Source: Sphingobacterium sp. HMA12 (lineage in GTDB: Bacteria > Bacteroidota > Bacteroidia > Sphingobacteriales > Sphingobacteriaceae). From it: a DNA stretch of 64,000 nt. Positions 8,873 to 18,760 of this stretch are shown here, in pieces. How positions within the stretch are numbered: the stretch's first letter is position 1; every line of letters begins with the position of its first letter. The notes beneath the pieces are model-generated. The model did no database searches and was not told where the DNA came from. It saw only the letters and a program-made list of their open reading frames with translations. The position numbers and the translations under genes are program-made. The stretch is from contig NZ_BEYR01000001.1 in assembly GCF_002933815.1 (NCBI RefSeq), positions 1,654,691 to 1,718,690 on the forward strand, in the 5' to 3' direction.

Positions 8873-9949
8873 TTATTTCATTTTCAGGTCCTTTCCAGCA
8901 ATATCTTCCCAATGATAATAATGAAAAGTTTTATCATCGCTCATGGCTACAAATAAACCATGTTGAAAGCTGTCGTTTAGACGGGAAGACACGACCTCCG
9001 AACCGTCACTTTGCGTGGCCATAACAGGCACTGTCTTCAAATAGGTATGTTCAAATGGGTTGGCCTTTGTTCCCTCACGGCTAAAAATCTGAAAGCGGTT
9101 GGCTCCCTGATCGGAGACCAGGATATAACCTGTGCTATCTGTCAGCTTATAAATGGAAATACCCTCATGATCTTCTTTAAAGCCTTCGGTCGCAAAAATG
9201 GCCAACTGCTGATTTCCCTTCGCCGGATCTGCATAATACTGCTTTACCCCTACCTGCTCGTCTGAATAGTAGATATAGCCCAGTTCATTGTCCACGGCGA
9301 TGGCTTCAATTTCTTTTTTTCCACTAAATGAGCCAAACTTACGGACTAAGGTTGCTTTCACGACGCCAGCACCGTTATCTTCCAGTAAATACTGACCTAA
9401 ATAACCCTCCTTAGGACCGTTTTTGCGTCCCACAATCGCATAGATTTCACCTTTCGACGATGTGTAAAGTGCAATACCCATCAGATCCCTGAATTCTGGC
9501 TCCGTCTCGCCTACAAACATATCCAATCCCCCTCCGTCAATTGGTTTCATATCGGGCAACGAGAATATACGTAACTTATGGGTCATACGTTCGGTCGTAA
9601 CAGCGATATCGACAGTTTTGCCGCCCAACAGCAATCCATAAGCGATATCCACATTATTGGGGCGCCTCAGATTAGAAACCACTTTATCCGAAACAATTTT
9701 CCCCTGTAAATCATACACAAATAAAGCACCGTCCGCATCTTTGTCCGTAGCAATGACCAGGCTCTTGCCGGGATCGGTCTTATTGATCCAGATCGCAGGA
9801 TCGTCGGAGTCATATCGTACTGCATCAGTAACAATGACCGGTTTGATCGTATCCGTTGCGGAAGTACCGGACTGAGAGTTGTTGCAGGCGGTCTGCAGCA
9901 ATGTTGAGGCTGCCAGACAAAAAAATAGTGTTGTTTTTAAAGTTGTCAT
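8873..9949 (-). CDS. Beta-propeller 3-phytase, lipoprotein
   Basis: A protein of 358 aa that hydrolyses phytate (inositol hexakisphosphate) to release phosphate, Ca-dependent in characterised members. The signal peptide ends LLQTAC with lipobox Cys22, so it is probably anchored at the outer membrane. The beta-propeller phytase family is shown by DSDDPAIWIN (about 48-57), SDKVVSNLRRPNNVDIAYG, IEAIAVDNELGYIYYSDEQ, DHEGISIY and SDQGANRFQIF. It is the last gene of an operon with the TonB receptor and the beta-helix lipoprotein (13-bp gap). Expression is likely phosphate- or phytate-linked (inference). Confidence 0.93.
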   Translation of the reverse strand: MTTLKTTLFFCLAASTLLQTACNNSQSGTSATDTIKPVIVTDAVRYDSDDPAIWINKTDPGKSLVIATDKDADGALFVYDLQGKIVSDKVVSNLRRPNNVDIAYGLLLGGKTVDIAVTTERMTHKLRIFSLPDMKPIDGGGLDMFVGETEPEFRDLMGIALYTSSKGEIYAIVGRKNGPKEGYLGQYLLEDNGAGVVKATLVRKFGSFSGKKEIEAIAVDNELGYIYYSDEQVGVKQYYADPAKGNQQLAIFATEGFKEDHEGISIYKLTDSTGYILVSDQGANRFQIFSREGTKANPFEHTYLKTVPVMATQSDGSEVVSSRLNDSFQHGLFVAMSDDKTFHYYHWEDIAGKDLKMK

Positions 9950-9962
9950 GCTATTGCGTTAA

Positions 9963-11225
9963 TTAAAATTTGGCACCAAAAGCACCGACATAGGTCGCGG
10001 GCTTTGGCGAGATATAGGATAAACCATTGGACAGCAGTAAGCCATCCATAAAATGTGGCTTAAAAGCGGATGTGCCGGCTTTTAGTGCTGGCGAATTTCC
10101 CTGTAGATGGAAATCCCAGGCTAAATCAAACACATAGTTACTAACCGCAGTTTCCAATGGGTATGCGGTGAATTTAGGATTGTTATCGCCAGCGGTTTTA
10201 CCTCTGACATCATTGGTACCGCCTACAATATCATTCTTTCCGACCTGAAATTGGTCCACCGTCAATTGATCATAGCCATAATACCAGTTGTTGCTCGAAA
10301 CCGAGCGGCTATCTTCCGGATTTTTGGCATCACGTTTAACACCAAACCGTGTATTGGCAAAAAGATTATTGTAGATCTCTGCTTTTACCGAAGCTTCCAG
10401 CCAAATAGAGCCCCCCTTAGCAGTCGGTCTACGCCAACCCGTATTGAGCATGGTGTTGTTATAAACAATGATATGCGCTTGCGGTGTGCGGTCGCCGGAG
10501 TTGGAAAGCTTCAGCGCATTGGTGTTGACACTGTAGACCAAATTGTAAGCCACATCAGCCAGACAGCCCGATTTAAAATTCATCGCCTCGCCACCCGTTA
10601 CACCATTCGAAAAGAAACGGTTGTTAGCGAAGATAATTTTACCCCCTTCAATATAAGTACAGTCTTCATAAAAATGACTGATCGTGCTATTTTGAACAAT
10701 CAATTTCCCTTCCACATTGGAAAACCACAAAGCAGGTAGCGCTTCTCCCGCCTTCTGTTTGTAAAGCCTCATCTTCACCGAAGTCGATGCATCCGAGGTA
10801 ACCGCACCACCATATTCTAAATACGCATTATCCAAAACCAGTTCCTTACAGCTTGGCGCAGCCAAAATACCGCCCCAAAGTTTTCCAAATTCATTTTCTT
10901 TGGTTTTATAAGAATCCTCCACCGTAAATTTCACGGGGCTCTCGGTTGTACCCAGCACATACAGGTTGCCCAGTACAACTATCTCAGGCTTATTGTCCGG
11001 ATCCATCAGCACCGTTACACCTTCCTCAATAGTAAGGGACTTTCCTTCGGGAATAATGATATCCCCCGTGATACGCTGTACGGTACCTTTGCTCCATATG
11101 CCTGTTACCTCACCTATCGCACTACCATTGGCATCGGAGGTGTCCACATCGCTATTTGCTTTCTCACAAGCCGTCATCCCTACCATCGCAAGGGAAATGA
11201 GCAGAATAATAAAGTTATTTTTCAT
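9963..11225 (-). CDS. Parallel beta-helix lipoprotein of the phytase locus
   Basis: A protein of 420 aa starting MKNNFIILLISLAMVGMTAC; lipobox Cys20. The mature part has regularly spaced beta-strand/turn repeats (for example GDIIIPEGKSLTIEEGVTV and NPEIVVLGNLYVLGTTESPVKF-like rungs), as in right-handed parallel beta-helix proteins. No catalytic motif was recognised. It lies between a TonB receptor and a phytase on one strand, so it may bind phytate or another polyanion at the surface (inference). An upstream in-frame start at 11246 exists, but the ATG at 11225 gives a clean signal peptide. Confidence 0.8.
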   Translation of the reverse strand: MKNNFIILLISLAMVGMTACEKANSDVDTSDANGSAIGEVTGIWSKGTVQRITGDIIIPEGKSLTIEEGVTVLMDPDNKPEIVVLGNLYVLGTTESPVKFTVEDSYKTKENEFGKLWGGILAAPSCKELVLDNAYLEYGGAVTSDASTSVKMRLYKQKAGEALPALWFSNVEGKLIVQNSTISHFYEDCTYIEGGKIIFANNRFFSNGVTGGEAMNFKSGCLADVAYNLVYSVNTNALKLSNSGDRTPQAHIIVYNNTMLNTGWRRPTAKGGSIWLEASVKAEIYNNLFANTRFGVKRDAKNPEDSRSVSSNNWYYGYDQLTVDQFQVGKNDIVGGTNDVRGKTAGDNNPKFTAYPLETAVSNYVFDLAWDFHLQGNSPALKAGTSAFKPHFMDGLLLSNGLSYISPKPATYVGAFGAKF

Positions 11226-11313
11226 CTGTAAATATTTTTCCACCATCGTTCAGATGGGCGTTCTTTGTTTAAATTCAATGGAATTATTTTTGGCAAACAG
11301 TTCGTGCAGACGC

Positions 11314-14097
11314 TTATTTCTTAAAAGAATAACGTAAACCAAGGATATAGTTCTGACCGTATAGATCCTTACGGATAAGCGTGTTGCCACCTTCCACTAT
11401 TTTCTCGGCGATCTTATCATTTTCTGGATTTTTCCCCTTTACATAAAGTTCCATGGGCGTGTTCAACAGGTTATTTGCTTTGGCAAAAACCGCCCAGCCC
11501 GCGTTGAATTTCTTTTCTATGGAAGCATCCAGCTGGATAAATCCTTTCTGCCATAAATCGGCATTTAAAAATTCCGATACCGAATTGATCCGTGAACCCG
11601 TATAAGATCCAGCCAACTGTCCCTCCCACCCCTTGTTTGCATCCTTATACAGCAAAGATAGATTGGCAATATGGGCTGCCTGCCCATGAAGAGGCCGGGT
11701 CTGATCCACGAGGATTGGATCCAGATCCTGTGTGACCTCATTGATGATACGAGATTTTTTCGGTGTGGTGATCCGTGAATGAGTATAGGTATAATTGGCT
11801 TTAACACCGAATTTTTGAATGTATTTAATAAAATCCAACTCTACACCGAAATTGTTGGCCGTTCCAAAATTACCCGGCATATAGTACACATCCTGCCCCC
11901 GAATTTCATCAGGCTGAAAGGTATATTCGATCGGATTTTTAATCCTCTTATAGAATAGCCCGGCAAGAAATTGCGATGAAGGCTCCGGAAATAACTCATA
12001 ACGTAAGTCAAAATTATCCGCAAGTGCATGTTTCAAATCCGCATTTCCGCGTTCCCAGAATTCTTCATTTAATACCCGCGATGGCACAACCTCATAGAAA
12101 CCCGGGCGGTTTAATGCTCGATAATATGCCCCATGAAACTGCTGCTTACTATCCAGGTGATATTTCATGGTCAAACTAGGCAACCATTCGGTATAGGTCC
12201 GGGAGCCCTCCGGTCTTTCTTCACCATCCGGAAACAACAATTTATAACCTTGCTTAGAGTACTCCATCCGTATACCACCGATCATTTGAATTTTGTCATT
12301 CTCATAGTTGAACATCCCATAGGCAGCGGTGGTTTTCTCGCTGGCATCGTAGGTCAGCGGATTCCGTACGGCACCCGTCGGATTGCTTACCGTGAGATTC
12401 AAATCCGTATAGTCCTGAAAATCCACGCCATATTGGTACTTCGCTTCACTGGCAATTGGAGATAGATTGTAATTGTTATAGAAACTGCTCCGCTGTTTGT
12501 CACGATACAACCCACCGGTCGACAGCTCCAGTTTATTCGCCGCCAACGGCACCCTATACGCAAGATCCCAATATCCGGCACGGTCATCATCCGTATTCCG
12601 CTCCCAGCGATAAGTCACCGGAGACCTATTGACCAAGGAAGTCCGTCTGCGTTGAAAATTCTCTTCGATACCATCCAAACTAATTGTCGTATTCTGCGGC
12701 AATTCATTGCGGGCGGATGACAGCACACCGGACCAGCGGAAGTTCAAGCGGTTATCCAGAAAATGATGATCACCCTGTAGATTACCATTGTAAATCTGCT
12801 GTTCGGTCTTTCTGGTCCGGGTCACATACGTCAGTTCAGAATTGCCGATACTCGGATCATACTGTCCATTATAAATTGTATTGACCGCATCGCGCAATTG
12901 TAGATTATTCAGATTCACAAACATCTGGTAAAAACTCAGCCGATGATTGGCATTCAATCGGTAGTCTATCTTGTTATGCACCCCCAGGCGCTGTTGCTGC
13001 TCATCATATTGCCGATCATCCTTTTCGGAGATGATCGCATTCGGATTGGTGTTATTGACCGAAGATTTGTAAAAAATGGAATGACTGCCACGGTAAAGAT
13101 TTTGGTAGCTCAACCCCAATATTACACCCAACCTATCATTCAAGTAACGGCTCCCAACCGTCAAATTACCAATAAGATCTGGTGTAGGTTTCTTAAACGT
13201 ATAGTTCAATGTGCCCCGATCAAAATCAGCGGCAGTGGCATTGTAATTTTTTCCATGTAGCTCATAAGGCGACTTTGACGACACAGCGCTACTGGAGAAA
13301 CCACCAAAATCCTGATTAAAATACCGTTGACTATAACCTGTAGCCAGATTCGCCTGAAAGAAGAGTTTGCTCGGTGCGGATTTCATCACCATATTCACGA
13401 CACCGCCGATGGCATCTGCTTCCATATTTGGTGTCAGCGATTTATAGACTTCTAATCGTTCCAACATATCGGACGGGAATAAGTCCAGCGGTACATAGCG
13501 GTATTTATTGTCCGGACTGGGTACTTTCACACCATTGACCAAAGTCGTATTATAACGTTTGTCCATTCCCCTTAAAATCGCATACTGGCCCTCGCCATTT
13601 GAATTGCGTTCGATTGAAACGCCCGAAACACGCTGCACAACGTTTGCCACCGTAATATCTGGAGAGATTTCAATTGCCCTGGCCGATACCACATTCATGA
13701 CCTGTGAAGCATTTTTTTCCAGTCGGCGGGCACTCGGATCGTCATCACCACCGTTGCGCTGTCCCTTGATCGTTACCTCCATTAACGTCTGCTCACTTGA
13801 GGTAAGCTGAAACTTAAAATGAGGGGTATCTTCTTTTTTTATCTCAATCTCCCTGACGAGTTCCGCATAGGCCACATGTCGGATATGTACTTTATCTATA
13901 CCTGCGGATAGACCTTTGAATTCAAATGAACCATCCAGTTGCGTCTTGGTTGACAAACCACTTTGTTCGAGGAACACGGTAGCACCGACAATGGCTTCCC
14001 CTGTTTGTCCATCCAGAACTTTCCCCTTGATCTTCGTCGCATAAGCGGCGCTGATCGAAATACTGGAGGCAAGCAATACCGTTAAAACGTTTTTCAT
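11314..14097 (-). CDS. TonB-dependent receptor of the phytase operon
   Basis: A protein of 927 aa from MKNVLTVLLASSISISAAYA, a normal Sec signal. Then comes a carboxypeptidase-regulatory-like beta-sandwich (GKVLDGQTGEAIVGATVFLE), a plug domain (NGEGQYAILRGMDKRYNTTL, YKSLTPNMEADAIGGVVNM) and a long 22-strand-type barrel ending GLRYSFKK. It should import a substrate across the outer membrane using TonB energy. It is first in the operon with a beta-helix lipoprotein and a phytase, so phytate or a phytate-metal complex is the likely ligand (inference). The start was chosen for the signal peptide; an in-frame ATG 39 bases upstream is less likely. Confidence 0.92.
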   Translation of the reverse strand: MKNVLTVLLASSISISAAYATKIKGKVLDGQTGEAIVGATVFLEQSGLSTKTQLDGSFEFKGLSAGIDKVHIRHVAYAELVREIEIKKEDTPHFKFQLTSSEQTLMEVTIKGQRNGGDDDPSARRLEKNASQVMNVVSARAIEISPDITVANVVQRVSGVSIERNSNGEGQYAILRGMDKRYNTTLVNGVKVPSPDNKYRYVPLDLFPSDMLERLEVYKSLTPNMEADAIGGVVNMVMKSAPSKLFFQANLATGYSQRYFNQDFGGFSSSAVSSKSPYELHGKNYNATAADFDRGTLNYTFKKPTPDLIGNLTVGSRYLNDRLGVILGLSYQNLYRGSHSIFYKSSVNNTNPNAIISEKDDRQYDEQQQRLGVHNKIDYRLNANHRLSFYQMFVNLNNLQLRDAVNTIYNGQYDPSIGNSELTYVTRTRKTEQQIYNGNLQGDHHFLDNRLNFRWSGVLSSARNELPQNTTISLDGIEENFQRRRTSLVNRSPVTYRWERNTDDDRAGYWDLAYRVPLAANKLELSTGGLYRDKQRSSFYNNYNLSPIASEAKYQYGVDFQDYTDLNLTVSNPTGAVRNPLTYDASEKTTAAYGMFNYENDKIQMIGGIRMEYSKQGYKLLFPDGEERPEGSRTYTEWLPSLTMKYHLDSKQQFHGAYYRALNRPGFYEVVPSRVLNEEFWERGNADLKHALADNFDLRYELFPEPSSQFLAGLFYKRIKNPIEYTFQPDEIRGQDVYYMPGNFGTANNFGVELDFIKYIQKFGVKANYTYTHSRITTPKKSRIINEVTQDLDPILVDQTRPLHGQAAHIANLSLLYKDANKGWEGQLAGSYTGSRINSVSEFLNADLWQKGFIQLDASIEKKFNAGWAVFAKANNLLNTPMELYVKGKNPENDKIAEKIVEGGNTLIRKDLYGQNYILGLRYSFKK

Positions 14098-14133
14098 TTT
14101 TAATAGATTATTATGAATCTTTGATTGTTGCTG

Positions 14134-14163
14134 CAAATATGAATGCCTGCAACAGATTCACAA
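14134..14163 (-). promoter_or_regulatory. Candidate promoter of the TonB receptor-phytase operon
   Basis: On the minus strand TTG (14163-14161), 19-bp spacer, then CATATTTG (14141-14134), a 7/8 match to the Bacteroidota -7 TAnnTTTG. A leader of about 30 nt to the receptor ATG would result. Confidence 0.45.
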
Positions 14164-14303
14164 AATCTTTGGCGTTACAAGAAAGAAACAAACCAAAAAC
14201 AAGACTAGACAACAGGGAAACAATAAAAAATAAATAATTGAAATAAAGCCACTTACACCTACAATAAACGCCATTAAAGTTCGATTACCCTTATGTTAAG
14301 AAA

Positions 14304-15926
14304 TCATGAAATGCGGAGAAGATATCCTGCGAGATCCTCACCCTGTTCCAATTTTAGTTTTTTCCTTAACCGGTGTCTGGCTACCCGAAGGCTGTCCTGG
14401 GAGATCCCCAAAAGAATTGCGATATCGGTATTGTTGAGATTAATTTTTAGCAACGCGATCAGGCGCATATCGGCGGCGGTAAGATCGGGAAACAGCTTGA
14501 TAAGCTTTTCAAAAAAACTATGATGCACACGCTCGAAGGTGCCCATGAATTCTTTCCAATGGATACCTTGTGTAATATGTTCACCGATCTGCTGCACTAA
14601 GCGCTGCATCGGTTTCTTCTGATCCCTTCGTTCATCCTTGACCAAGGTCTTCAGTTCTTCCCGTAGTTCTTCCAGAAATTGATTGCTACGGATAAGGTTA
14701 AGCGTATGCGATGTAAGTTCTTTTTCTTTCAGGGTCAGTTCCTGTTTGAGTTGCTTGTCTTCTAGCAGCTGGTTTTTGAGCGCTATTTCAGCCAATTCGC
14801 GCTCCGCTTCCTGTTTGCGTGATTCTGCGATCTGTGTTTTGATCTTTATTTTTTGCCGGCTATAGAGCACATAAGAAAGTATGCTCAATAAGATCAGTAC
14901 GAGGATTGTGCCCAGCAGCAAGATGGAATTCATCCGTTTGTTGGTCTGTAGTTTTTCTATTTCCTCCGCCTTTTGGTTCATGTCATACAGTGCCTGAAAG
15001 AAAGCGGTATGACGGGCCCCATCCACACTATAAAGTTCCAACACGAGTTTTCTGCTCCGCTCTGCATAGAAATAGGCACTATCTATCTGCCCGCTTAAGG
15101 CGTATGTTTTACTGAGATCTTTTGTCGTTGATGCCATCTGATAGACATCTCCAAGGTTTTCAGCCAAGCGGAAAGCGAGCTGGGTTAGCCGAATACTTTC
15201 GGAATATTTATTTGTTTTTCGAAAGATATCCCCCATGTTATTCATGACCACAATGTTTCCATAATTGTCCTGCGTTTCCTGATACAAATTACTCGCCTTT
15301 TCAAAATGTGCATAGGCGCTGTCATATTTGCCCAGATCCTCGTAGATACTGCCCAGGTTTTCATGAATCTTGGCTTCACCGTTGCGGTTCGCCTGTTCAC
15401 GGTAAATCGTCAAAGCCTGCTTTTGATAGACAAAGGCTGAATCATAATTTCCCTCTTTTTCAAAAAGATGGCCGATATTTCCCAAGACTGAAGCTTCGCC
15501 ATTTCGGTCATTTTCACTTTTAAATGCGTACAAAGCCTTGTTAAAGTATTCTTTCGCGACATGATGTTGCTTATTAAAAATATTGAGCTCGCCAATATCA
15601 GTCCAGTTGGATCCCAGCGCCTGTTTCGCATGGAGCTGCGTATAGATACGGTCTGCCTGAAAATAATAATCTTGGGCCTGAGCATAATGTCCCTGATTGA
15701 CACACAACCAACCGATCGCCTGTAAGCAATTTCCCTGCAGTAGTAGATCACGGTCATTGACGGCTTTCGCATAACGTTTTTTGACTAAGGTAATCGCTGA
15801 ATCCGGATAGTTTTGACTTATTACCCGAATCTCCTTAAATGAATCAACTTGCGCCGTAGTCAGCTGTGAGAAAAAAAGTTGTATCAGAATGACAACCGAA
15901 AATATAATGTTATAAGAGATCCTCAT
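14304..15926 (-). CDS. Membrane-anchored TPR regulator with C-terminal LuxR-like HTH
   Basis: A protein of 540 aa. Signal or first TM segment MRISYNIIFSVVILIQLFF, then about six TPR repeats (60-300; NGEASVLGNIGHLFEKEGNYDSA, NGEAKIHENLGSIYEDLGKYDSA), a TM helix near 330-350 (ILLLGTILVLILLSILSYVLY), a charged coiled coil, and a C-terminal HTH (DLTAADMRLIALLKINLNNTD, ISQDSLRVARHRLRKKL). The TPR part should be periplasmic and the HTH cytoplasmic. This architecture is common in Bacteroidota. It lies upstream of and codirectional with the phytase operon, which it may control (inference). Confidence 0.87.
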   Translation of the reverse strand: MRISYNIIFSVVILIQLFFSQLTTAQVDSFKEIRVISQNYPDSAITLVKKRYAKAVNDRDLLLQGNCLQAIGWLCVNQGHYAQAQDYYFQADRIYTQLHAKQALGSNWTDIGELNIFNKQHHVAKEYFNKALYAFKSENDRNGEASVLGNIGHLFEKEGNYDSAFVYQKQALTIYREQANRNGEAKIHENLGSIYEDLGKYDSAYAHFEKASNLYQETQDNYGNIVVMNNMGDIFRKTNKYSESIRLTQLAFRLAENLGDVYQMASTTKDLSKTYALSGQIDSAYFYAERSRKLVLELYSVDGARHTAFFQALYDMNQKAEEIEKLQTNKRMNSILLLGTILVLILLSILSYVLYSRQKIKIKTQIAESRKQEAERELAEIALKNQLLEDKQLKQELTLKEKELTSHTLNLIRSNQFLEELREELKTLVKDERRDQKKPMQRLVQQIGEHITQGIHWKEFMGTFERVHHSFFEKLIKLFPDLTAADMRLIALLKINLNNTDIAILLGISQDSLRVARHRLRKKLKLEQGEDLAGYLLRIS

Positions 15927-15949
15927 TTTTGCAGTAAATAATCGCTAGG

Positions 15950-15957
15950 CAAATTTA
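15950..15957 (-). promoter_or_regulatory. -7 element of the TPR-HTH regulator gene
   Basis: Minus-strand TAAATTTG matches TAnnTTTG exactly and lies 24 bases before the ATG at 15926. No clear -33 TTG was seen. Confidence 0.4.
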
Positions 15958-16093
15958 AGCGGAAACATGTTAAGAAAATATTAAATCCGATTAAACTTAA
16001 TATGCCGCAAAGGACAATCTACATCACAAGCTCAACAGGAGAAAAAGCATACTTTTTCGTTGGTATTTCTCTGCTTATTCTTTACCGTTTCTA

Positions 16094-16259
16094 GGCCATT
16101 TCTTCGGACTTCCTAGGGAACAGGCTTGCATAATCTTTGCTATTTCCTTACTGTTTCTTTGGTATAATACCAAAGAAACAGTAAGGAAATAACTTTTAAT
16201 GGGCCATGTTGGACGTAGGTTACTAGCAACGAAGTCCCTTCCATAAACAGGAAATGGCC
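16094..16259. repeat. Nested inverted-repeat element with 51-bp perfect palindrome core
   Basis: The core at 16141-16191 has two 25-bp arms that are exact reverse complements around a single central A. It is flanked by further complementary pairs: GGCCATTTC (16094-16102) with GAAATGGCC (16251-16259), and GGACTTC (16106-16112) with GAAGTCC (16231-16237). The whole could fold as one long interrupted hairpin. A palindromic intergenic repeat, a MITE-like relic or a structured RNA are all possible. Confidence 0.65.
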
Positions 16260-16330
16260 TGACCATGTGGAAGCGAATTGCCTGAGAATAGAACTTTTCC
16301 ATAGCTACTGTCAGGAAGCTAACCCTGAAA

Positions 16331-16377
16331 ACAGAAAAAAAATAAGGGGTGTTCGATCTTAGCATCGAACACCCCTT
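16331..16377 (-). terminator. Rho-independent terminator of rocD-arginase operon
   Basis: 14-bp perfect stem AAGGGGTGTTCGAT (16344-16357) / ATCGAACACCCCTT (16364-16377) with a 6-nt loop. Read leftward it is followed by ATTTTTTTTCTGT. It lies 130 bp past the arginase stop. Confidence 0.85.
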
Positions 16378-16506
16378 GGCACCTGTTGATTTATTAAATA
16401 TTAATACAGGTACACTACAGAACATTTTGTTTAATTGCAGTTAAAATACAGCTGGCATAGCGGCTAACCTAAGCCAAGATCAATCGCAACAAAGTCGTGC
16501 TACCGA

Positions 16507-17472
16507 TCAATACCCAGATTTAAGCTCAATCAAAGGCGTTATCCGTTCTAAAATATCAAAAGCGACCTCAGCCATCTTATTTCCTTTATTGTCCAGCAGC
16601 GGATTTACTTCGACAATCTCCAGACAGGTTACTTTTTCCGAACGGATGATTTCTTCCAATATCAACACGATTTCCTTTGGCATAAAACCCTTGGGAACAG
16701 GTGTCCCTGTACCGTCCGAAATCAATTCACTATCCATACTGTCCACATCAAAAGAGATATAAATCATATCGCAGTCCTTCAAATTGGCTAATGCCTCAGC
16801 CACACAGTCTTCAATGCCCCGTTGACGAATTTCTTCGACGCGGTAATTTTTTATACCTAAAAGCTCAATCAGCAGATCCTCAGGCTCCTCGGTATCTCGA
16901 ACGCCAAAATAGATTAAATTCGAACGCTGTATCTTCTCGGCCGGTCCGGCAATACGTTTCAGCTTATTCCAGAATTCCTGCGTTGATTGATCAATTTCAT
17001 TGATTTTACAGGACAAATTATCTTCATTCAGCATCGCAGCAAGGGGCATACCATGCATATTACCAGAAGGGGTTGTATATGGTGAATGAATATCTGCATG
17101 GGCGTCAATCCAGATCACCCCTAATTTTTTATCTGGATAAGCCGACTTGATCCCACTGATTGTGCCCATTGCCGAAGAATGGTCGCCCGAAAATACCACC
17201 GGGAAATTACCAGCAGACAGACTGTCCTCCACAGTGGAAGCTACTTGTTTGCATTGCTCGTAAATCTGCTGAATATGCTTACCGAAAGGATGATTATCAT
17301 TTTGATAAATGGAACTATTTCGGGTAGGCACATCCACAAAAGGATAATTGATAAAATACTGACTACCTTTATTGATCGCCGCAATCTCAATAGCATCAAT
17401 TCCTAAATCAGAACCTCTGGTCCCCGCACCGATATCCGACCTATTTTTGATCAATTCAATCATTTTCTTCAT
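16507..17472 (-). CDS. rocF: Arginase
   Basis: A protein of 321 aa of the ureohydrolase fold. Dinuclear Mn-site motifs are present: [30 protein letters not shown] and SFDVDSMD. The enzyme cleaves arginine to ornithine and urea. Its ATG overlaps the TGA of rocD upstream by 4 bp, so the pair is translationally coupled. Ornithine made here is the substrate of that aminotransferase, which supports arginase over agmatinase. An Lrp-type gene lies divergently beyond rocD. A strong terminator follows. Confidence 0.9.
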   Translation of the reverse strand: MKKMIELIKNRSDIGAGTRGSDLGIDAIEIAAINKGSQYFINYPFVDVPTRNSSIYQNDNHPFGKHIQQIYEQCKQVASTVEDSLSAGNFPVVFSGDHSSAMGTISGIKSAYPDKKLGVIWIDAHADIHSPYTTPSGNMHGMPLAAMLNEDNLSCKINEIDQSTQEFWNKLKRIAGPAEKIQRSNLIYFGVRDTEEPEDLLIELLGIKNYRVEEIRQRGIEDCVAEALANLKDCDMIYISFDVDSMDSELISDGTGTPVPKGFMPKEIVLILEEIIRSEKVTCLEIVEVNPLLDNKGNKMAEVAFDILERITPLIELKSGY

Positions 17473-18734
17473 CGTGCAGTCACATTAGTCAACGATCGCT
17501 CGATTATCTCCAGACAGCTGTTAATCTGGCTTTCGGTAATAACCAGTGGTGGGGCCAAACGAATCTTGTTGCCATGGGTAGGTTTTGCCAGCAAGCCATT
17601 CTCCTTAAACTCAAGACAGATTTTCCAGGCCAAGTCACTTTCTTCACTGGCATTGATTACAATGGCGGTCAACAGTCCTTTACCCCTAATCTCGGTGATG
17701 ATGTCCAATTTAGCTGCAATCTTCCGTAATCCTTCCAAAAATAGATCGCCCATTTGACGTGCATTCCTGATCAGACCTTCATCCAGCACAACCTGTAATG
17801 CCTCCATAGCGACTGCGCAGGCCAAAGGATTGCCGCCATAGGTAGAACCATGCTCCCCCGGCTTGATGCATAACATAATAGCATCGTCAGCCAACACCGC
17901 TGACACCGGCAATACGCCTCCAGATAGGGCCTTACCCAATATCAATACATCCGGCTTACTAGCACTGTCCGCATCGTCAATGGCATAAGAAGCCAACATA
18001 CTTCCGGTTCTTGCGATACCTGTCTGGATTTCATCCGCAATAAAGAGTACATTATAGGTCGTACACAATTGACGTACACGTTCCAAATAATCTGCATCGG
18101 GAACCACAATACCTGCTTCACCCTGAATGGGCTCCACAATAAATCCGGCAATATTTTTATCCTGTCTGAACAATTCTTCCAGCGCCTCAATATTATTATA
18201 AGGCACCAAAGCAACCCCTTCCACAAAAGGACCAAAATCATTGGTCGCGGTCGTATCATTTGAAGCAGATATCACTGAAATGGTACGCCCATGAAAATTA
18301 TCTTTGGCAAAAACTATTTTAGCCTGATTCTGTGCAATACCCTTCACCTGGTAGGCCCACTTACGGCAGAGCTTCATGGCTGTCTCAACCGCCTCCACAC
18401 CAGAGTTCATGACCAACGCTTTATCGAATCCGAATAGCTTGCAGATCATTTCCTCAAAATCCCCTAATTTATTGTTATAGAAAGCACGTGAGGTCAAGGT
18501 CAACTTTTGGGCTTGGTCCGTCAATGCAGCAATGATCCGCGGATGGCAATGTCCCTGATTGACTGCAGAATAAGCCGACAGAAAATCAAAGTAAGACTTA
18601 CCGTCAACATCTTGAACCATAACACCTGCTGCACGCTCCAACACAACCGGTAAAGGGTGATAGTTGTGCGCTCCATATTTTTCTTCCTTAGCAATAAATG
18701 CCGCGCCATTTCCTCTTGTAGATACCATACTCAT
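17469..18734 (-). CDS. rocD: Ornithine aminotransferase
   Basis: A protein of 421 aa, class III PLP aminotransferase. It has [12 protein letters not shown] near the N-terminus, [50 protein letters not shown] and the PLP-Lys region [14 protein letters not shown]. It converts ornithine plus 2-oxoglutarate to glutamate semialdehyde and glutamate. It is the first gene of an operon with arginase, giving arginine catabolism or proline synthesis. The start at 18734 (MSMVSTRG) is supported by a -7 element about 27 bases upstream. Confidence 0.94.
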   Translation of the reverse strand: MSMVSTRGNGAAFIAKEEKYGAHNYHPLPVVLERAAGVMVQDVDGKSYFDFLSAYSAVNQGHCHPRIIAALTDQAQKLTLTSRAFYNNKLGDFEEMICKLFGFDKALVMNSGVEAVETAMKLCRKWAYQVKGIAQNQAKIVFAKDNFHGRTISVISASNDTTATNDFGPFVEGVALVPYNNIEALEELFRQDKNIAGFIVEPIQGEAGIVVPDADYLERVRQLCTTYNVLFIADEIQTGIARTGSMLASYAIDDADSASKPDVLILGKALSGGVLPVSAVLADDAIMLCIKPGEHGSTYGGNPLACAVAMEALQVVLDEGLIRNARQMGDLFLEGLRKIAAKLDIITEIRGKGLLTAIVINASEESDLAWKICLEFKENGLLAKPTHGNKIRLAPPLVITESQINSCLEIIERSLTNVTAR

Positions 18735-18760
18735 AATTTGGATTTTATTTCAAATAATAA

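Larger units (their letters stand above)
15958..16506. other. Intergenic region with nested inverted repeats, no supported gene
   Basis: About 550 bp between two minus-strand genes. It contains a 51-bp perfect palindrome (16141-16191), outer inverted repeats, and the arginase-operon terminator (16331-16377). A reading frame at 16075-16425 (minus) mostly overlaps these structures and has no recognisable fold, so it is not called. Confidence 0.6.

Noticed and set aside
8750..9024. Small plus-strand frames near the phytase 3' end
   Set aside because: They cover the terminator hairpin and run antisense to the phytase, which is clearly coding.
16075..16425. A 116-codon reading frame on the minus strand
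   Set aside because: It spans the 51-bp palindrome and the arginase terminator, has no recognisable fold and lacks a supported start; the frame is likely chance in a structured intergenic region.
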